This document shows, one piece after another, positions 47,101-58,114 of a DNA stretch of 64,000 nucleotides; position 1 is the stretch's first letter; every line of letters starts with the position of its first letter. The stretch is from assembly GCA_030848705.1 (NCBI GenBank), contig CM061243.1:111624674-111688673 (forward strand), given 5' to 3'. A program made the position numbers and the translations under genes. The stretch is from Heracleum sosnowskyi (Eukaryota; Streptophyta; Magnoliopsida; Apiales; Apiaceae). Below the pieces are notes generated by a model. The model was given only the letters and a program-made list of their open reading frames with translations, was not told the origin of the DNA and searched no databases.

Positions 47101-49371
47101 TTTAAAGCACTCAAGAAAGTGAAATTTTTTGAATGGACAACTGAAAGCCAAGAGGCCTTTGAGGCCCTGAAGAAATACATGGCCGAGCCACCACTATTGG
47201 CCAAACCAAAACCAGGAGAGGTTCTTTATCTATACTTGGCAGTATCCAACACTGCCCTGGGAGCTGTTTTGATAAAGGAAGAATTGAAAGTGAAGAAGCC
47301 CGTCTACTATGTGAGTAAGATTCTACATGGGGCAGAAATAAACTACTCAACGATTGAGAAGTTTGCCTTGGCCTTGATAATGGCCTCAAGAAAGCTACGC
47401 CCGTACTTCCAGGCTCACAAGATAGAGGTCTTGACTGATCAACCTCTAAGAAACATCTTGCATAGCCCTCAAGTTAGTGGAAGATTGATCAAATGGGCCA
47501 TTGAATTGGGCGAATTCGACATCAAGTATAAGCCTCGAACGGCCATAAAAGCTCAAGTACTCGCTGACTTCATGGTTGAATGTACCATTGACAACCAAGA
47601 AGTCGGGGGGCAGGAAGTAACAATGGAAGACAAGGAAACTGAAGACATAATCTCCAAAGAATGTTGGGTGCTCTATTTTGATGGAGCATCAAAAACAAAA
47701 TCAAGTGGAGCCGGTTTAGTGCTACAAAGTCCTGATGGATTCCTCATAGAGTACGCACTAAAACTGGACTTCCCAACGACAAACAACGAAGCTGAATATG
47801 AAGCTCTGATAGCTGGTTTAGGGCTGGCTGGAGCCTTGAGGGTCAAAACTCTGAAAGTATGTGGAGATTCGAGGCTAGTGGTTTCCCAAGTAAATGGGGA
47901 ATTTGAGGCCAGAGATGAATTCATGGCCAGGTACTTGAAACTTGTCAAGGCCATTATGACTCAGTTCGACGAATGCTATGTAGAGCACATTTCAAGGGAA
48001 GAAAACATGAAGGCTGATGCCTTGTCTAAATTTGCTTCTTCCGAAATTGAAAACTATGCAGGGAATGTATACTTCCAAGTCCTGAGGACCCCAAGCATCA
48101 ACGGAAAGTTGGTAGCACCCATTGATGTTGCTAGTTGTTGGATAGATCCCATCAAGGCTCATCTGGAAACCGGGTGGTTACCCAACGACACTTCAGAAGC
48201 ACGAAAGCTATACGTCAGAGCACTAAGGTATACCCTGATTGAGGGAATCCTATATAAGAAGTCTTTCATCATTCCATATCTGAAATGTTTAAGACCTCAA
48301 GAGGCAGAATTGGCCCTGAAGGAGGTACATGAAGGAATTTGTGGGCAACACTTGGGGGCAGAGCCCTTACTCATAAAGTCACCCGTCTAGGTTTCTATTG
48401 GCCAAGCACACTTGCTGATGCTAAAAGCTATGTGAAGAAATGTGAACGGTGCCAGAAACATGCACCAATGGTTAGGCAACCACCAGAGATGTTGACATCC
48501 ATAAACTCACCAATCCCCTTTGCCCATGTGGGGAATGGATATACTTGGGCCATTTCCAATGGCAAGTGCTCAAAGAAAGTTCTTGATAGTAGCAATCGAC
48601 TACTTCACCAAGTGGATTGAGGCTAAACCATTAGCCAAGATAACCACCAAGCAAGTGATGCATTTCTTCTGGGAAAATGTGATATGCAGGTATGGAATTC
48701 CACGAGTCCTGGTTACGGACAATGGAACTCAGTTTAACAATGATGAGTTCAAGAAATATTGTGATGAGAACGATATCAAGTTGCGCTTCACTTCTGTTGC
48801 CCATCCTCAAGCAAATGGGTAAGCTGAGGTTGCAAATCGAATCATCCTAGATGGATTAAAGAAAAGAGTTGAACGCTCCAGAAACACTTGGGTAGACGAA
48901 TTGCTCCCCATACTATGGGCATATCGTACTACTTGTAAATTCACCACTGGAGCTACCCCCTTCCTGTTGACATATGGGGCAGAGGCAGTGGTTCCAGTGG
49001 AGATTACTCACACATCTCCAAGAGTTGAGGCTTATGAGCCAGAAACAAATGAGGAAGGCTTGAGGCTGGCCTTAGATTTGATTGATGAAGTTAGAGATGA
49101 GGCAAATGCCAAGATAGTTCATCATCAGAAACGAGCATCTTTCTATTACAACCTAAGGGTTAAAGAAAGGTTCTTTCGACAAGGAGACTTGGTTCTTCGA
49201 AAGATTGAGGCTTCCGGAGTTGGACAAAAGGGCAAGCTGGCCCCAAATTGGGAAGGACCATATCGCGTCAAGAACGTATTTGGTCGAGGCTCGTACAAGC
49301 TAGAAACCCTCGAAGGGCATGAGGTGCCAAGGACTTGGCATGCCTCAAATTTGAAAGTCTATTATGTTTAA
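44193..49371 (+). pseudogene. Tat Gag-Pol polyprotein, RT deleted and multiply broken
   Basis: Pieces lie in different frames: 44193-44548 (N-terminal Gag), 44549-45700 (Gag core, WYSRLPPNSIGSFKEL), 45710-46567 (zinc region CRFHKEVGHDTDDC; protease VLVDNGASVDILF), 46567-46770 (RT linker, NDVFAWTP), 46770-48350 (YVDDMLVKS; RNase H YLYLAVSNTALGAVL; second RNase H YFDGASKTKSSGAG), 48350-48525 (integrase finger CERCQKH), 48525-49371 (integrase core and C-terminus). Breaks: frame change near 44539; TGA at 45698-45700; frame change at the G7 run 46562-46568; loss of RT from just after AWTP to just before the YVDD box, also shifting frame; frame changes near 48352 and 48525; TAA at 48820-48822 in the HPQANG motif. 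The product cannot be functional. Confidence 0.88.
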
Positions 49372-50154
49372 AGTGTGTCCTGATTGGACTCACTACTATG
49401 ACAAATAGAAATAAGGTTCGATGAAATCATGAGCTTCCTAGAAAGCAAATGAAGGGTTGAAACCCCAGAAACCTAAGACATTCAGTCCAAACCCCATCAT
49501 TCGATATGCTCAATGAAAGGCTTGAAGCCAAAACAAGACGGTATAAGACATAAAAGGCTTATGCAAATGTCAAGTTAGCCTCGAATAAGGAAAAATCGTC
49601 GTAAATGTGTAGGTCGCTCCACACTTTGCACCAAGACGATACTCGTGAAACACTAGTGTATATTAAAATCCTCAAAAAAGGGTAGTAAGTCCCAGGTGAG
49701 GGATAAAAAGACCCCAAGTCTCGAAAAAGACCAGTATAACTTCTATGAAATCCTAGTGCATTATCATAGAAGTTGGGAAGCGCGATCAGCCATTTTAAAC
49801 CCAGAATCTTCAAAGAAAGCCCAGAATCTTCAAAGAATTCTTCAAAACTTCAAGTAAGAAACCCAGAAAACGATGAGATTCAACAGAAAATCTCGCCAGG
49901 AATCGCCTAGTGACTGGAAACCCAACCGGTTAAGAAAGGGCAACCGTCTATAGCCAGTTAAGGCCCACAAATCCATTTATGGATTATAGAGATTAAAACC
50001 CAAATAATTTGGGTCTCAGGCAAATTTGAAGCCCAAATAATTAAGGACCAATAAGGCCCAAGGCTGGAATAATTTAAGCCCAATTAAAAATTGGGCTAGT
50101 TAAGGCCCAAGAAAAGAATGAAATTTGAAATATAGCCAAGGCAAAATCAAAGAT
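49372..50154 (+). other. Tat 3' UTR, proximal part
   Basis: No ORF above background. GGCCCA(A/T) words become frequent after 49970. Confidence 0.5.
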
Positions 50155-51060
50155 TTAAGGTCGAAAAGACATTAAATCGAAATCGTACGACCGAGGTCGA
50201 AAACATATGGGAAAACGAGGTCGATTCCAACGACCTCGCTCCCAAATAAAGTCGAAAAATAATGAAATTGAGGTCGAAAAAACCTTAGAACGAAATCGAA
50301 GGCTCGAAGTCGAAAATATACGAGGAATTGAGGTCGTTTCCATCGACTTCGCACCGAAAATCCAGTCAAAAAATTGAAAATTCGAGGTCAAAAAGACCCT
50401 AGATCGAAGTCGATTGATTGAGATCGAAAATACACTATAAATCGAGCTCGAACCCCTCGACCTCACACCCAAGTGAGGTCGAAAACAGAAGGATTCAAGG
50501 TCGAAAGAATGAGGTCGAATATGACCTAGAAAACGAGGTCTAAGCGTTCGACCTCACGCCAAATGAGGTCGAAAACGACCTAGAGATCGAGGTCGATATT
50601 GACCTAGAAACCATGGTCGAAAAAGGCTGGAACGAGGTTGAATGACCCAGGTCGAAAATGACCTGCAAAATGAGGGCGAAAGTATGAGGAATCGAGGTCG
50701 AATGACCCAGGTCGAAAATGACCTGTAAATCGAGGTCGAAAGTATAAGGGATCGAGGTCGAATGACCGAGGTCGAAAATGACTGGGAAGTCGAGGTCGAA
50801 ACCATCGACCTGGGACCAATCAAGGTCGAAAAAAGGCTGGATCGAGGTCGAAGGCTCGAGGTCGAAGGCTCGAGGTCGAAAAAGACTTAAAAATCGAGGT
50901 CAAAACCTTCGACCTCACTCCAGTCGAGGTCGAAATCCAGATCGAATTTCAGGTCAAAAAATACCAGTTTCCTGGTCGAATTTGAGGTCGAAAATGACTT
51001 GTTTCCTGGTCAAAAAGGAGGTCGGAAATGACCTAATTTGAGGTCGAAAATGCCCTTAAA
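50155..51060 (+). repeat. GAGGTCGAAAA minisatellite in Tat 3' UTR
   Basis: About 900 bp of variable, imperfect units around GAGGTCGAAAATGACCT, with dozens of GGTCGAAA copies and periodic inverted ones (TTCGACCTC). Unit spacing varies from ~15 to ~60 bp. Tat-lineage elements are known for hypervariable tandem repeats just upstream of the PPT. Confidence 0.85.
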
Positions 51061-51122
51061 AATGGAAAATTTTGAGGAAAAACACGTTATAACTTCTACG
51101 AAAACCCCAAGGAGATTTTCCC

Positions 51123-51139
51123 AGAAGTTGGGGGGCAAA
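51123..51139 (+). other. Polypurine tract of the Tat element
   Basis: AGAAGTTGGGGGGCAAA abuts the 3' LTR. Confidence 0.85.
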
Positions 51140-51503
51140 TGATATGGTCAGAAAAGTAATTATAGAAATATAATTAACAAGTCAATGGAAAGACCGATAT
51201 TTAAGGCCCGACACCCTAATTATTCATTAATTTCGTAATTAATTAATAGGGAAAATATACAGCTCATAAAAAGAGTCCAAAATATGGTAAATTCATCAAA
51301 GAAGGATCCAGAATCCCAATTAAAGGCAATTAATGAGTCATAGCCTTTATCAACAAGGAAACGAATTCTCCAGCAAGAAATACAATGTTTATCCAATATC
51401 AAAAAGGAGACTTATTCGCTAAGACTCCTAAACATACCATAAAAGCTTGAAGCTCATTAAACCCTCGCATTAAATTTGTAAGCTCAGATTTTATTCCACA
51501 ACA
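51140..51503 (+). mobile_element. 3' LTR of the Tat element
   Basis: 364 bp, ends CCACAACA before the CCGGG target duplication. Confidence 0.92.
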
Positions 51504-52110
51504 CCGGGAGCTCTATAATTGCTCGATTCATATTTATCTATTTTTCTAGAGCTCCTCAACTTTAATTTAATAAAATTAAATTCTTTTATTTACATTCGAA
51601 TTTTTAGGGAAGACATTCTTTATTTACACTCAAATTTCTAGAAAAGCTGGTGAATATATAAAAGTCAATCCTATTTTAAATTTAATTGAACAACTATTAC
51701 CTTTTTTTCTCAACTAACTTAGGTCCTATTTAAGTTATAATTTTTTTTAGAATTTATATATATAAAGAAAAATCCCCGGGAGCTCTAGAATTGCTCTATT
51801 CATATTTATCTATTTTTCTAGAGCTCCTCAACTCTAATTTAATAAAATTAAATTTTTTTATTTACATTCGAATTTTTAGGGAAGACATTCCTTATTTACA
51901 CTCAAATTTCTAGGAAAGCCGGTGAATATATAAAATTCAATCCTATTTTAAATTTAATTGAACAACTATTACCTTTTTTTCTCAACTAACTTATGTCCTA
52001 TTTAAGTTAGAATTTTTTTTAGAATATTTTTATATTTAAGTTTTAATTTTAATATATTTGCATTTAAAATCTTTATTAATAGATGAAACTAAATATACAA
52101 TTTTATTTAA
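51504..52110. repeat. ~270-bp tandem repeat, units 1-2
   Basis: CCGGGAGCTCTA(T/G)AATTGCTC starts at 51504 and 51775. Both copies then share CTATTTTTCTAGAGCTCCTC, ACATTCGAATTTTTAGGGAAG and CAACTATTACCTTTTTTTCT. The array continues at 54320. Confidence 0.75.
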
Positions 52111-53198
52111 TACTACTATTATATAAAGGAGAAAACGGGGGCGATGAGGTGGCGCCTCTCAAATCGCTTCGATCTATTTTTCTAATTTTCTCAAAATTTT
52201 AAATTATTAATATTAATAATTCGAAAATATCTCAATTGACTTTAAAATCTTAATTAATGGAGGAAACAAAATATACAATTTTAATATATTTGCATTTAAA
52301 ATCTTTATTAATGGAGTAAACTAAATATACAATTTTAATATTCTTGCCTTTAGAATCTTTACTAATGAAAAAAACTACAATTACAATATCTAAAAAATCT
52401 TAATTACCTTTTAAATATTTACTAATAGATGAAAGTAAACGTATGAATTTAATATTTACATAAACTTTTTCCTCAATTACTTTTTAAATAATAATTAAAA
52501 GAGGAAACTAAACGTACCAATTTAATATTTTCCTAAAATTTCTCCTACAGTCAAAAATTAATTTCCTCAAAATATTTTTACCGGGTCTATATAAACAAAA
52601 TATTCTCATGCAAATTTGATCACGTAGATCGGATGTCTTTTGGATTATATGGTCATGCACACGTCTCATCAAACCAGAAAAGAAAATCCAAAGGGTCCAA
52701 GGATCAGTTAACAATTTTGTGCCTCTATGTATCTACTATTATTATAAACGTTAGTTTCTTTCATCATGATTTGTTTGTGAGAATCAATATGATTGTCATC
52801 TTATTCTCTTCTTTCTATGTGATTACTGATATGATGATCTACATATTTTTGTCAAAGTTTTATCAAAAAAGTAAGAAGCCTCAATTGATTGTGGAGAACA
52901 AATTTAATATTCGATCATATGCACATTAGTTCACTTCTTTCATTACATTATTTTTTAATTTTGTCACTTGGTCCAAAGGTTATGAAAAAATATCATACAC
53001 TTAAGATAGTCTCTATGTTTGATCTTTTTTCCATAGCTGAATTTTAATCTTTTATTTAAGTCTTCTAATTTTTGTTTCACGATTTATCTTTCTTTTTATT
53101 CTTTGTTTTATTGTTTGCGTGTAAAAAAATAAATCCATAAATGTACCAGTTGTGTTTATAAAGTACTCCTTATTTATGTATAAAAAGCAATCATCAAG

Positions 53199-53285
53199 CC
53201 CGCAAGGTTGTCTCAGTTGGTTAAAGAGAGGTCAAATAACCTCTTGGTCACAGGTTCTTCGAATCCCAGGGAGGGGGACGAATTT
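53199..53285 (+). repeat. tRNA-derived SINE-like sequence
   Basis: An A-box-like GGTTGTCTCAGTTGG (53206) and a B-box-like GGTTCTTCGAATCCC (53253, two bases inserted relative to GGTTCGAATCC) lie at tRNA-like spacing. The inserted bases and poor acceptor pairing rule against a functional tRNA gene. The 3' tail of a SINE is not clear. Confidence 0.45.
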
Positions 53286-53344
53286 GTGATTATGCCTCCT
53301 GGGGCAAAAGTATATGATCCGTTGGATTATAAAACTATAAATAT

Positions 53345-54150
53345 TCAAATAGATGAGAACCGTTAGATATAATATTAAAAATTGCATTTTATTAATAATA
53401 GGATAGTATTTAAATACTAAAAAGTGTATTTTGATAATTTAAACCAATTATAAATGGGTTTTCTATATTGAATAGAAATCTTTATGTAAAAATTCGTAAT
53501 TATCTTTTCTCTTTAGTTTATGGATAGTTCCAGTTAGATAAAAATTATTAAATCATCATTAAATTAAAGATAATTTTGTTAGCTTCCCATGGGCTGTAAA
53601 ATCGTTAAAATCTGTTGTCTAAAACTCAAGATATAGCCCAAACAGTAAAATGATTATCTAAATTTTAATAAATATTTTTTTTATTGTAGTACCAATTTAT
53701 TTTTTTCCCTAATTCTTTTAAATTTATAAATTCTATTTTTATTTCAATAAAATATTAAAATCAATTTAAGAACAAATTAACATTAATTTAATCTTAAATT
53801 GATAGGTGAAAACCGTTAGATTTAACATTAAAAACTGTATTTGGTTAATAAAGGGTATTCTAATAATTTAAACTACATATAAGTAGATTTCCTAAATCGA
53901 ATAGAATTCTCAATATTAAATTTCGTCACTTTATTCTCTTTTTAGTTTTAGAATAGTTTTTAATTGGAAAAGAACTATTAAACCATAACTAAATTAAAGA
54001 TTATTTTGTGAATTTCATGTGGACCGTAAAATTGTCCAAATCTAACTTTTATAACTCAATAAAAACAAATATTAAATTGAGCGTGTAAAATATAATAAAT
54101 ATCAATTTTTTAACTATAATTTTTTTGCTAAATCTTTTTTAACAATAATT
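53345..54150. repeat. Two-unit ~460-bp tandem duplication within Helitron
   Basis: The phrase GAAAACCGTTAGAT / GAGAACCGTTAGAT starts units near 53353 and 53815. Each continues through a TAATTTAAAC-type and a TTAAATTAAAGAT-type landmark to TGTAAAATYGTYMAAATCT. The copies are well diverged. Confidence 0.6.
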
Positions 54151-54334
54151 TAATCATGTAAACTAATAACTTTTAAATATTAAAATATTCATAAATAAAT
54201 ATAATTATAAATATTAAAAAAAACAATCGTGTGTTTCATGGATAATTAAAATATAATTATAAACAAAATAATTATAAATAAAATTTAAGTAACCGTGCAT
54301 CGCACGGGCTATAAGCTAGTATATAAGAAAACCA

Positions 54335-55640
54335 CCGGGAGCTCTCAGATCATCCGAAAGAATATTTATATATTTTTCTAGAGTTCATCAATTTTAATTC
54401 AATAAAATTAAATTTCCTTAAATACATTCGAATTTTTAGGGAAGACATTCCTTATTTACACTCAATTTTTATGAAAGACAATAAATATATATAAGTCAAT
54501 CATATTTAAAATTTAATTAAACAAATATTGTCTTTTTCTTCTCAATGAACTTAAATCATATTTAAGTTCTAATCAAATTTTCTAGGTTTCACTATTTGAA
54601 TTTAATTCAAATTTTTAGGGAAGACAATAATTATATAAAAGTCAATCCTATTTAAAATTTAATTAAACAAAACTAACTTTTTTTCTCAACTAAATAAAAA
54701 AAATAGTTATCTATTTTTCTAAAAATCCTAAATTTTAATTCAATAAAATTAAATTTCCTTATTTACATTTGAATTTTTAGGTAAGACATTTCTTATTTAC
54801 ACTCTAATTTTTAGGTAAGGCAATTAATACATTAAAGTTAATCCTTTTAAAATTTAATTAAACAAATATTATCTTTTTCTCTCAACTAACTTAAATCCTA
54901 TTTAAGTTTTAATATATTTTTCTAGAGTTTCAATATTTTAATTCAATTCGAATTTTTAGGAAATACAATAAATATATAAAAGTCAATCCTATTTAAATAT
55001 AATTAAAAAAAATAACTTCTTTTCTCAACTAAATTAAATCATATTTAAGTTTTAACCTATTTTTCTAGAGTCCTATTTGTAATTCAATTTTTACATTTAA
55101 GTTTCAACCTATTTTTCTAGAATTTATCTATTTTAATTCAATAAAATTAAATTATTTTACTTCGATTCGAATTTATACGGAAGACAGTATATATATAAAT
55201 CAATTTTTTTAGAATTTAATCTTTATTATAACATTATATTACAATCTTATTTAGGATTTAATTTTTATTAAATCTTTATATTATAATCCTATACTAAATT
55301 AAATCGTATTTAAGTTTCAATCTATTTTTTTTAGAGTTTCTCTATTTTAATTCAATAAAATTAAATTATTTTACTTATATTCGAATTTATATGAAAGACA
55401 AAAAATATATAAAAATCAATCTTTTTTAGAAGTTAATCTTTATTATAACGTTATATTACAATCCTATTTAGGATTTAATCTTTATTAAATCTTTATATTA
55501 TAATTCTATTTAGAATTTAATCTTTATTATATCTTAAATTGTCTATAAAAGCAAACAATCATATTTAGGATTTAATCTTTATTACATCTTTATATTATAA
55601 TCCTATTTAAAATTTAATCTTTATTATATCTTAAATTGCC
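54335..55640. repeat. Degenerate continuation of the CCGGGAGCTC tandem repeat
   Basis: After CCGGGAGCTCTCAG, about seven variable units carry CTATTTTTCTAGAG, AATTCAATAAAATTAAATT and AAGTCAATCCTATTTAAA. Later units lose the GC-rich start and become AT-rich (TTTAATCTTTATTA). Confidence 0.6.
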
Positions 55641-56734
55641 TATAAAGCATGATATACTGATTAGTTTTCCTCACGTCAAATTGATAATTTGTGTGCATTA
55701 ATAACATTGCATATTGATGATACCTGTTTGTATATTTTAATTTATTTTCTTCTTTCTACCATCTGTAAACCTGAGGTTTTGCAGGTTATAGGTTATATAT
55801 GTGCAAACATATTGCTAATCAGTTTTGTGGGTTTATGAATATATTAGGTATATGTGGTTTAACACAAGTTCGAACAAATAGACAGCTCCACAAAAAGAGC
55901 GTATGAATCAAACAAAATGACAATTAACGTTACATATGTGTTTATAATTGTTTCTAATTTTTTTAGTTAATTTCTATATCTAATAGTAATTATATTGAAT
56001 GTTATATTTGTATATAGTTTTTGATATATAATATTTTTGTGATTTTAGGAATTAATTAGAGTTATTCAATAACATTATCTCATAAATTTTTTAATTAATC
56101 ATGTTTAAAGAATTGAATGTCTTTATTTACATTCATATTCGTAATAAAAGCAATACATATATAAAAGTCATCATGTTCAGAATTCAATTAAACAAATATT
56201 ATTTTTTTTACCTAACTAAACTAAAATTGAAATCCCTTATTTACATTCAAATTCACAGGAAGAACAATAATTATATAAAAATCGATTATATTTACATGCT
56301 TTTATATTATAATGATGCAAATGTACGCACTAAAAAGTTTTATTACAACGTAAGAATATTTAATAAAGTTGTAATTTTGTGATAATATAAATAAATAGTT
56401 GACCTTTGAAGGTGTGGTTAATACTTAAATTTTTATTATTGCTTAATTTTAATATTTTTTTACTTTATATATATTTAGTGCAATGGGCGTCGACTCAAGA
56501 AACTATGAGACAAAATCGGCATATAAAATTTAGGGATATTTAAGAAATTTGTAATTTTTGTTATGATATTAATAGTTGAAATTAGAAACGTTGATTAATA
56601 TTTAAATTTTATTATTGCATATATTTTTAGTAGTTTTTATTTATATGTATTTATGCAACGGGCGTCGGCTAAAGAACATGACCCAAAATCGGCATATAAA
56701 GTCCAGGAACATTTAAGAAATTCATAATTTTTGT
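55641..56734. repeat. AT-rich DNA with a ~177-bp repeat
   Basis: GCAAYGGGCGTCG starts similar blocks at about 56481 and 56657, each followed by AAAATCGGCATATAAA and TTTAAGAAATT. 56101-56300 has diverged copies of the 54335 array phrases. No gene is visible; the 93-codon ORF at 56101 is in this repeat. Confidence 0.5.
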
Positions 56735-57960
56735 TGTTAGAAATGAATACCACTAGAAACTAGACAGAGGGGGGGTGAATGGATAGTTTGATATATTTTT
56801 CGATCTTAAAAACTAAGTAAACAACTGTATGTGATTATGATATGTAATATGCAGAAAGTAAATAACACACACAATCACTTTAATCTACTTTGTATAAGCA
56901 AATTAAATACTACAGCTTTCCAGGAAATTCACAATCGAATTTCTGGCTTCTAAACAAGAACGGTTTGAACTTGCTTGCTTACAGAGAAAAGAGCTTAGCA
57001 AATGACTATGTGTATCTCTCTTACAGCTTACAGTTGTGTGTGCACGATATATATATTTTCCTATACAAACTAGGCACACACAATATTACACAGCTACCCC
57101 TTCTGAAAGTCCAACTTGTCCTGCCATAAGAAGTTCACTGTGTCAGGAAGGACCACCTGCTTTTCGGAGTCTTTCCCGTTTCTGTAGCAGCTTGTCTCTT
57201 ATCTTTCTCTCCAAGTTTAGCTGTAGATTTGCCATCTGTTCTTTGGACCACCTTGCCAGAACAAATGCTTCAGTATTTGTCTCCTTTGATTCTTGGTTCT
57301 GTACCTTGATTTGTCTTGTTATAAACGGCTAAGTGTTGATATCGTGAACTCCACTTCATCCCTGACTATGCGATCTCCCTTGTGAGGACTACGCGATATA
57401 GCCTTTGAAGACTTTACGACATAGGTCATTTGACGACTATGCGACATAGGTCATTTGATGACTATGCGACATAGGGCTTCTGAGGACTTCACGATCTAGG
57501 CTCCTTTGACTTTGCTGACTTCAACACTTCACGACATGTGTCTTGAGGACTTCTCGACATAGTACAAGATGGACTATGCGATATAGTACTTCACGACATG
57601 GATATTGGTGACTTCACGACATAGCTTTCTTTTGACTTTACTATATAATGCCTTAGACAAATTCCTGCAACTTATTTCTTCATAGCCTTATTCAACTCTA
57701 TCCTGCTGCATGAACACTTCTGAACTTCTACCAGGATAATTATTCAATGGCCTATATACAATCTAGATGCAAGAAACTTTACTAAGCTCATTATAAGTCT
57801 GAGCATACATGATCAAGCTAATGTTCATGAGAACAAGACAAGTACATTTAGAGACCTATACTATATCCCAGTGATAGAAATCACTAGGTCATGTAATGTG
57901 ACATAGTCACATAGTGTAGGCTTGTTAATAGTGGTATTCAGACATGTCTTGAGCCTAACA
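56735..57960 (-). mobile_element. 3' LTR of a second SIRE-like copia element
   Basis: TGTTAGAAATG...GAGCCTAACA, 1226 bp, with a PPT adjoining on the right. AGAGGGGGGGTGAAT near the start is the complement of the C-run block in the LTR at 982. The flank to the left is TTTGT; the other end of the element is beyond the window. Confidence 0.8.
57358..57625. repeat. GACTATGCGACATAG motif array in LTR
   Basis: About eleven variants of GACTWYRCGAYATAG occur at irregular 15-40 bp spacing. Confidence 0.8.
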
Positions 57961-57978
57961 ATCTCCCCCAAATTGTGA
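57961..57978 (-). other. Polypurine tract of the second SIRE-like element
   Basis: Minus-strand CAATTTGGGGGAGAT precedes the LTR. Confidence 0.8.
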
Positions 57979-58114
57979 GTAAGATCCTTAGGCACAATTT
58001 CATGTCTGATAACAAGCCTAACTTACATAAAAGGAAATTTTAGTAACAGAAAGAACAATTCATGAACCTTGAGATCAGAAATTTGATTACATAGAAAAAT
58101 TGAAAGCTTACAGA

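Larger units (their letters stand above)
43796..51503 (+). mobile_element. Tat-type gypsy retrotransposon (7.7 kb), defective
   Basis: Identical-length LTRs (364 bp, 43796-44159 and 51140-51503) differ at five positions (about 1.4%). A perfect 5-bp TSD, CCGGG, is at 43791-43795 and 51504-51508. PBS, PPT, Gag, protease, RNase H, a second RNase H and integrase occur in gypsy order. The second RNase H and a repeat-rich 3' UTR mark the Tat/Ogre/Retand group. The polyprotein is heavily damaged. Length is short for the group because most of RT is deleted. Confidence 0.92.
52111..54319 (+). mobile_element. Non-autonomous Helitron (2.2 kb)
   Basis: The 3' end is textbook: hairpin CCGTGCatcGCACGG, eight bases (GCTATAAG), CTAG, then target T. 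The 5' end is placed at TACTACTATTATATAAAGG after an A; it has TA instead of the expected TC. It interrupts the CCGGGAGCTC repeat array, which resumes at 54335. Inside are a SINE-like sequence and a tandem duplication. The 98-codon ORF at 52633-52929 has no family signature. Confidence 0.65.

Noticed and set aside
50155..51060. GAGGTCGAAAA units as coding repeats (several ORFs of 65-105 codons cross them)
   Set aside because: The ORFs are by-products of the repeat period in the 3' UTR of a retroelement; no start context or domain.
52633..52929. 98-codon ORF with hydrophobic segments as a small membrane protein gene
   Set aside because: It lies within a non-autonomous Helitron in AT-rich DNA with no family resemblance.
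53199..53285. Functional tRNA gene
   Set aside because: The B-box has a two-base insertion and no acceptor stem or anticodon arm pairs convincingly. SINE-derived sequence is more likely.
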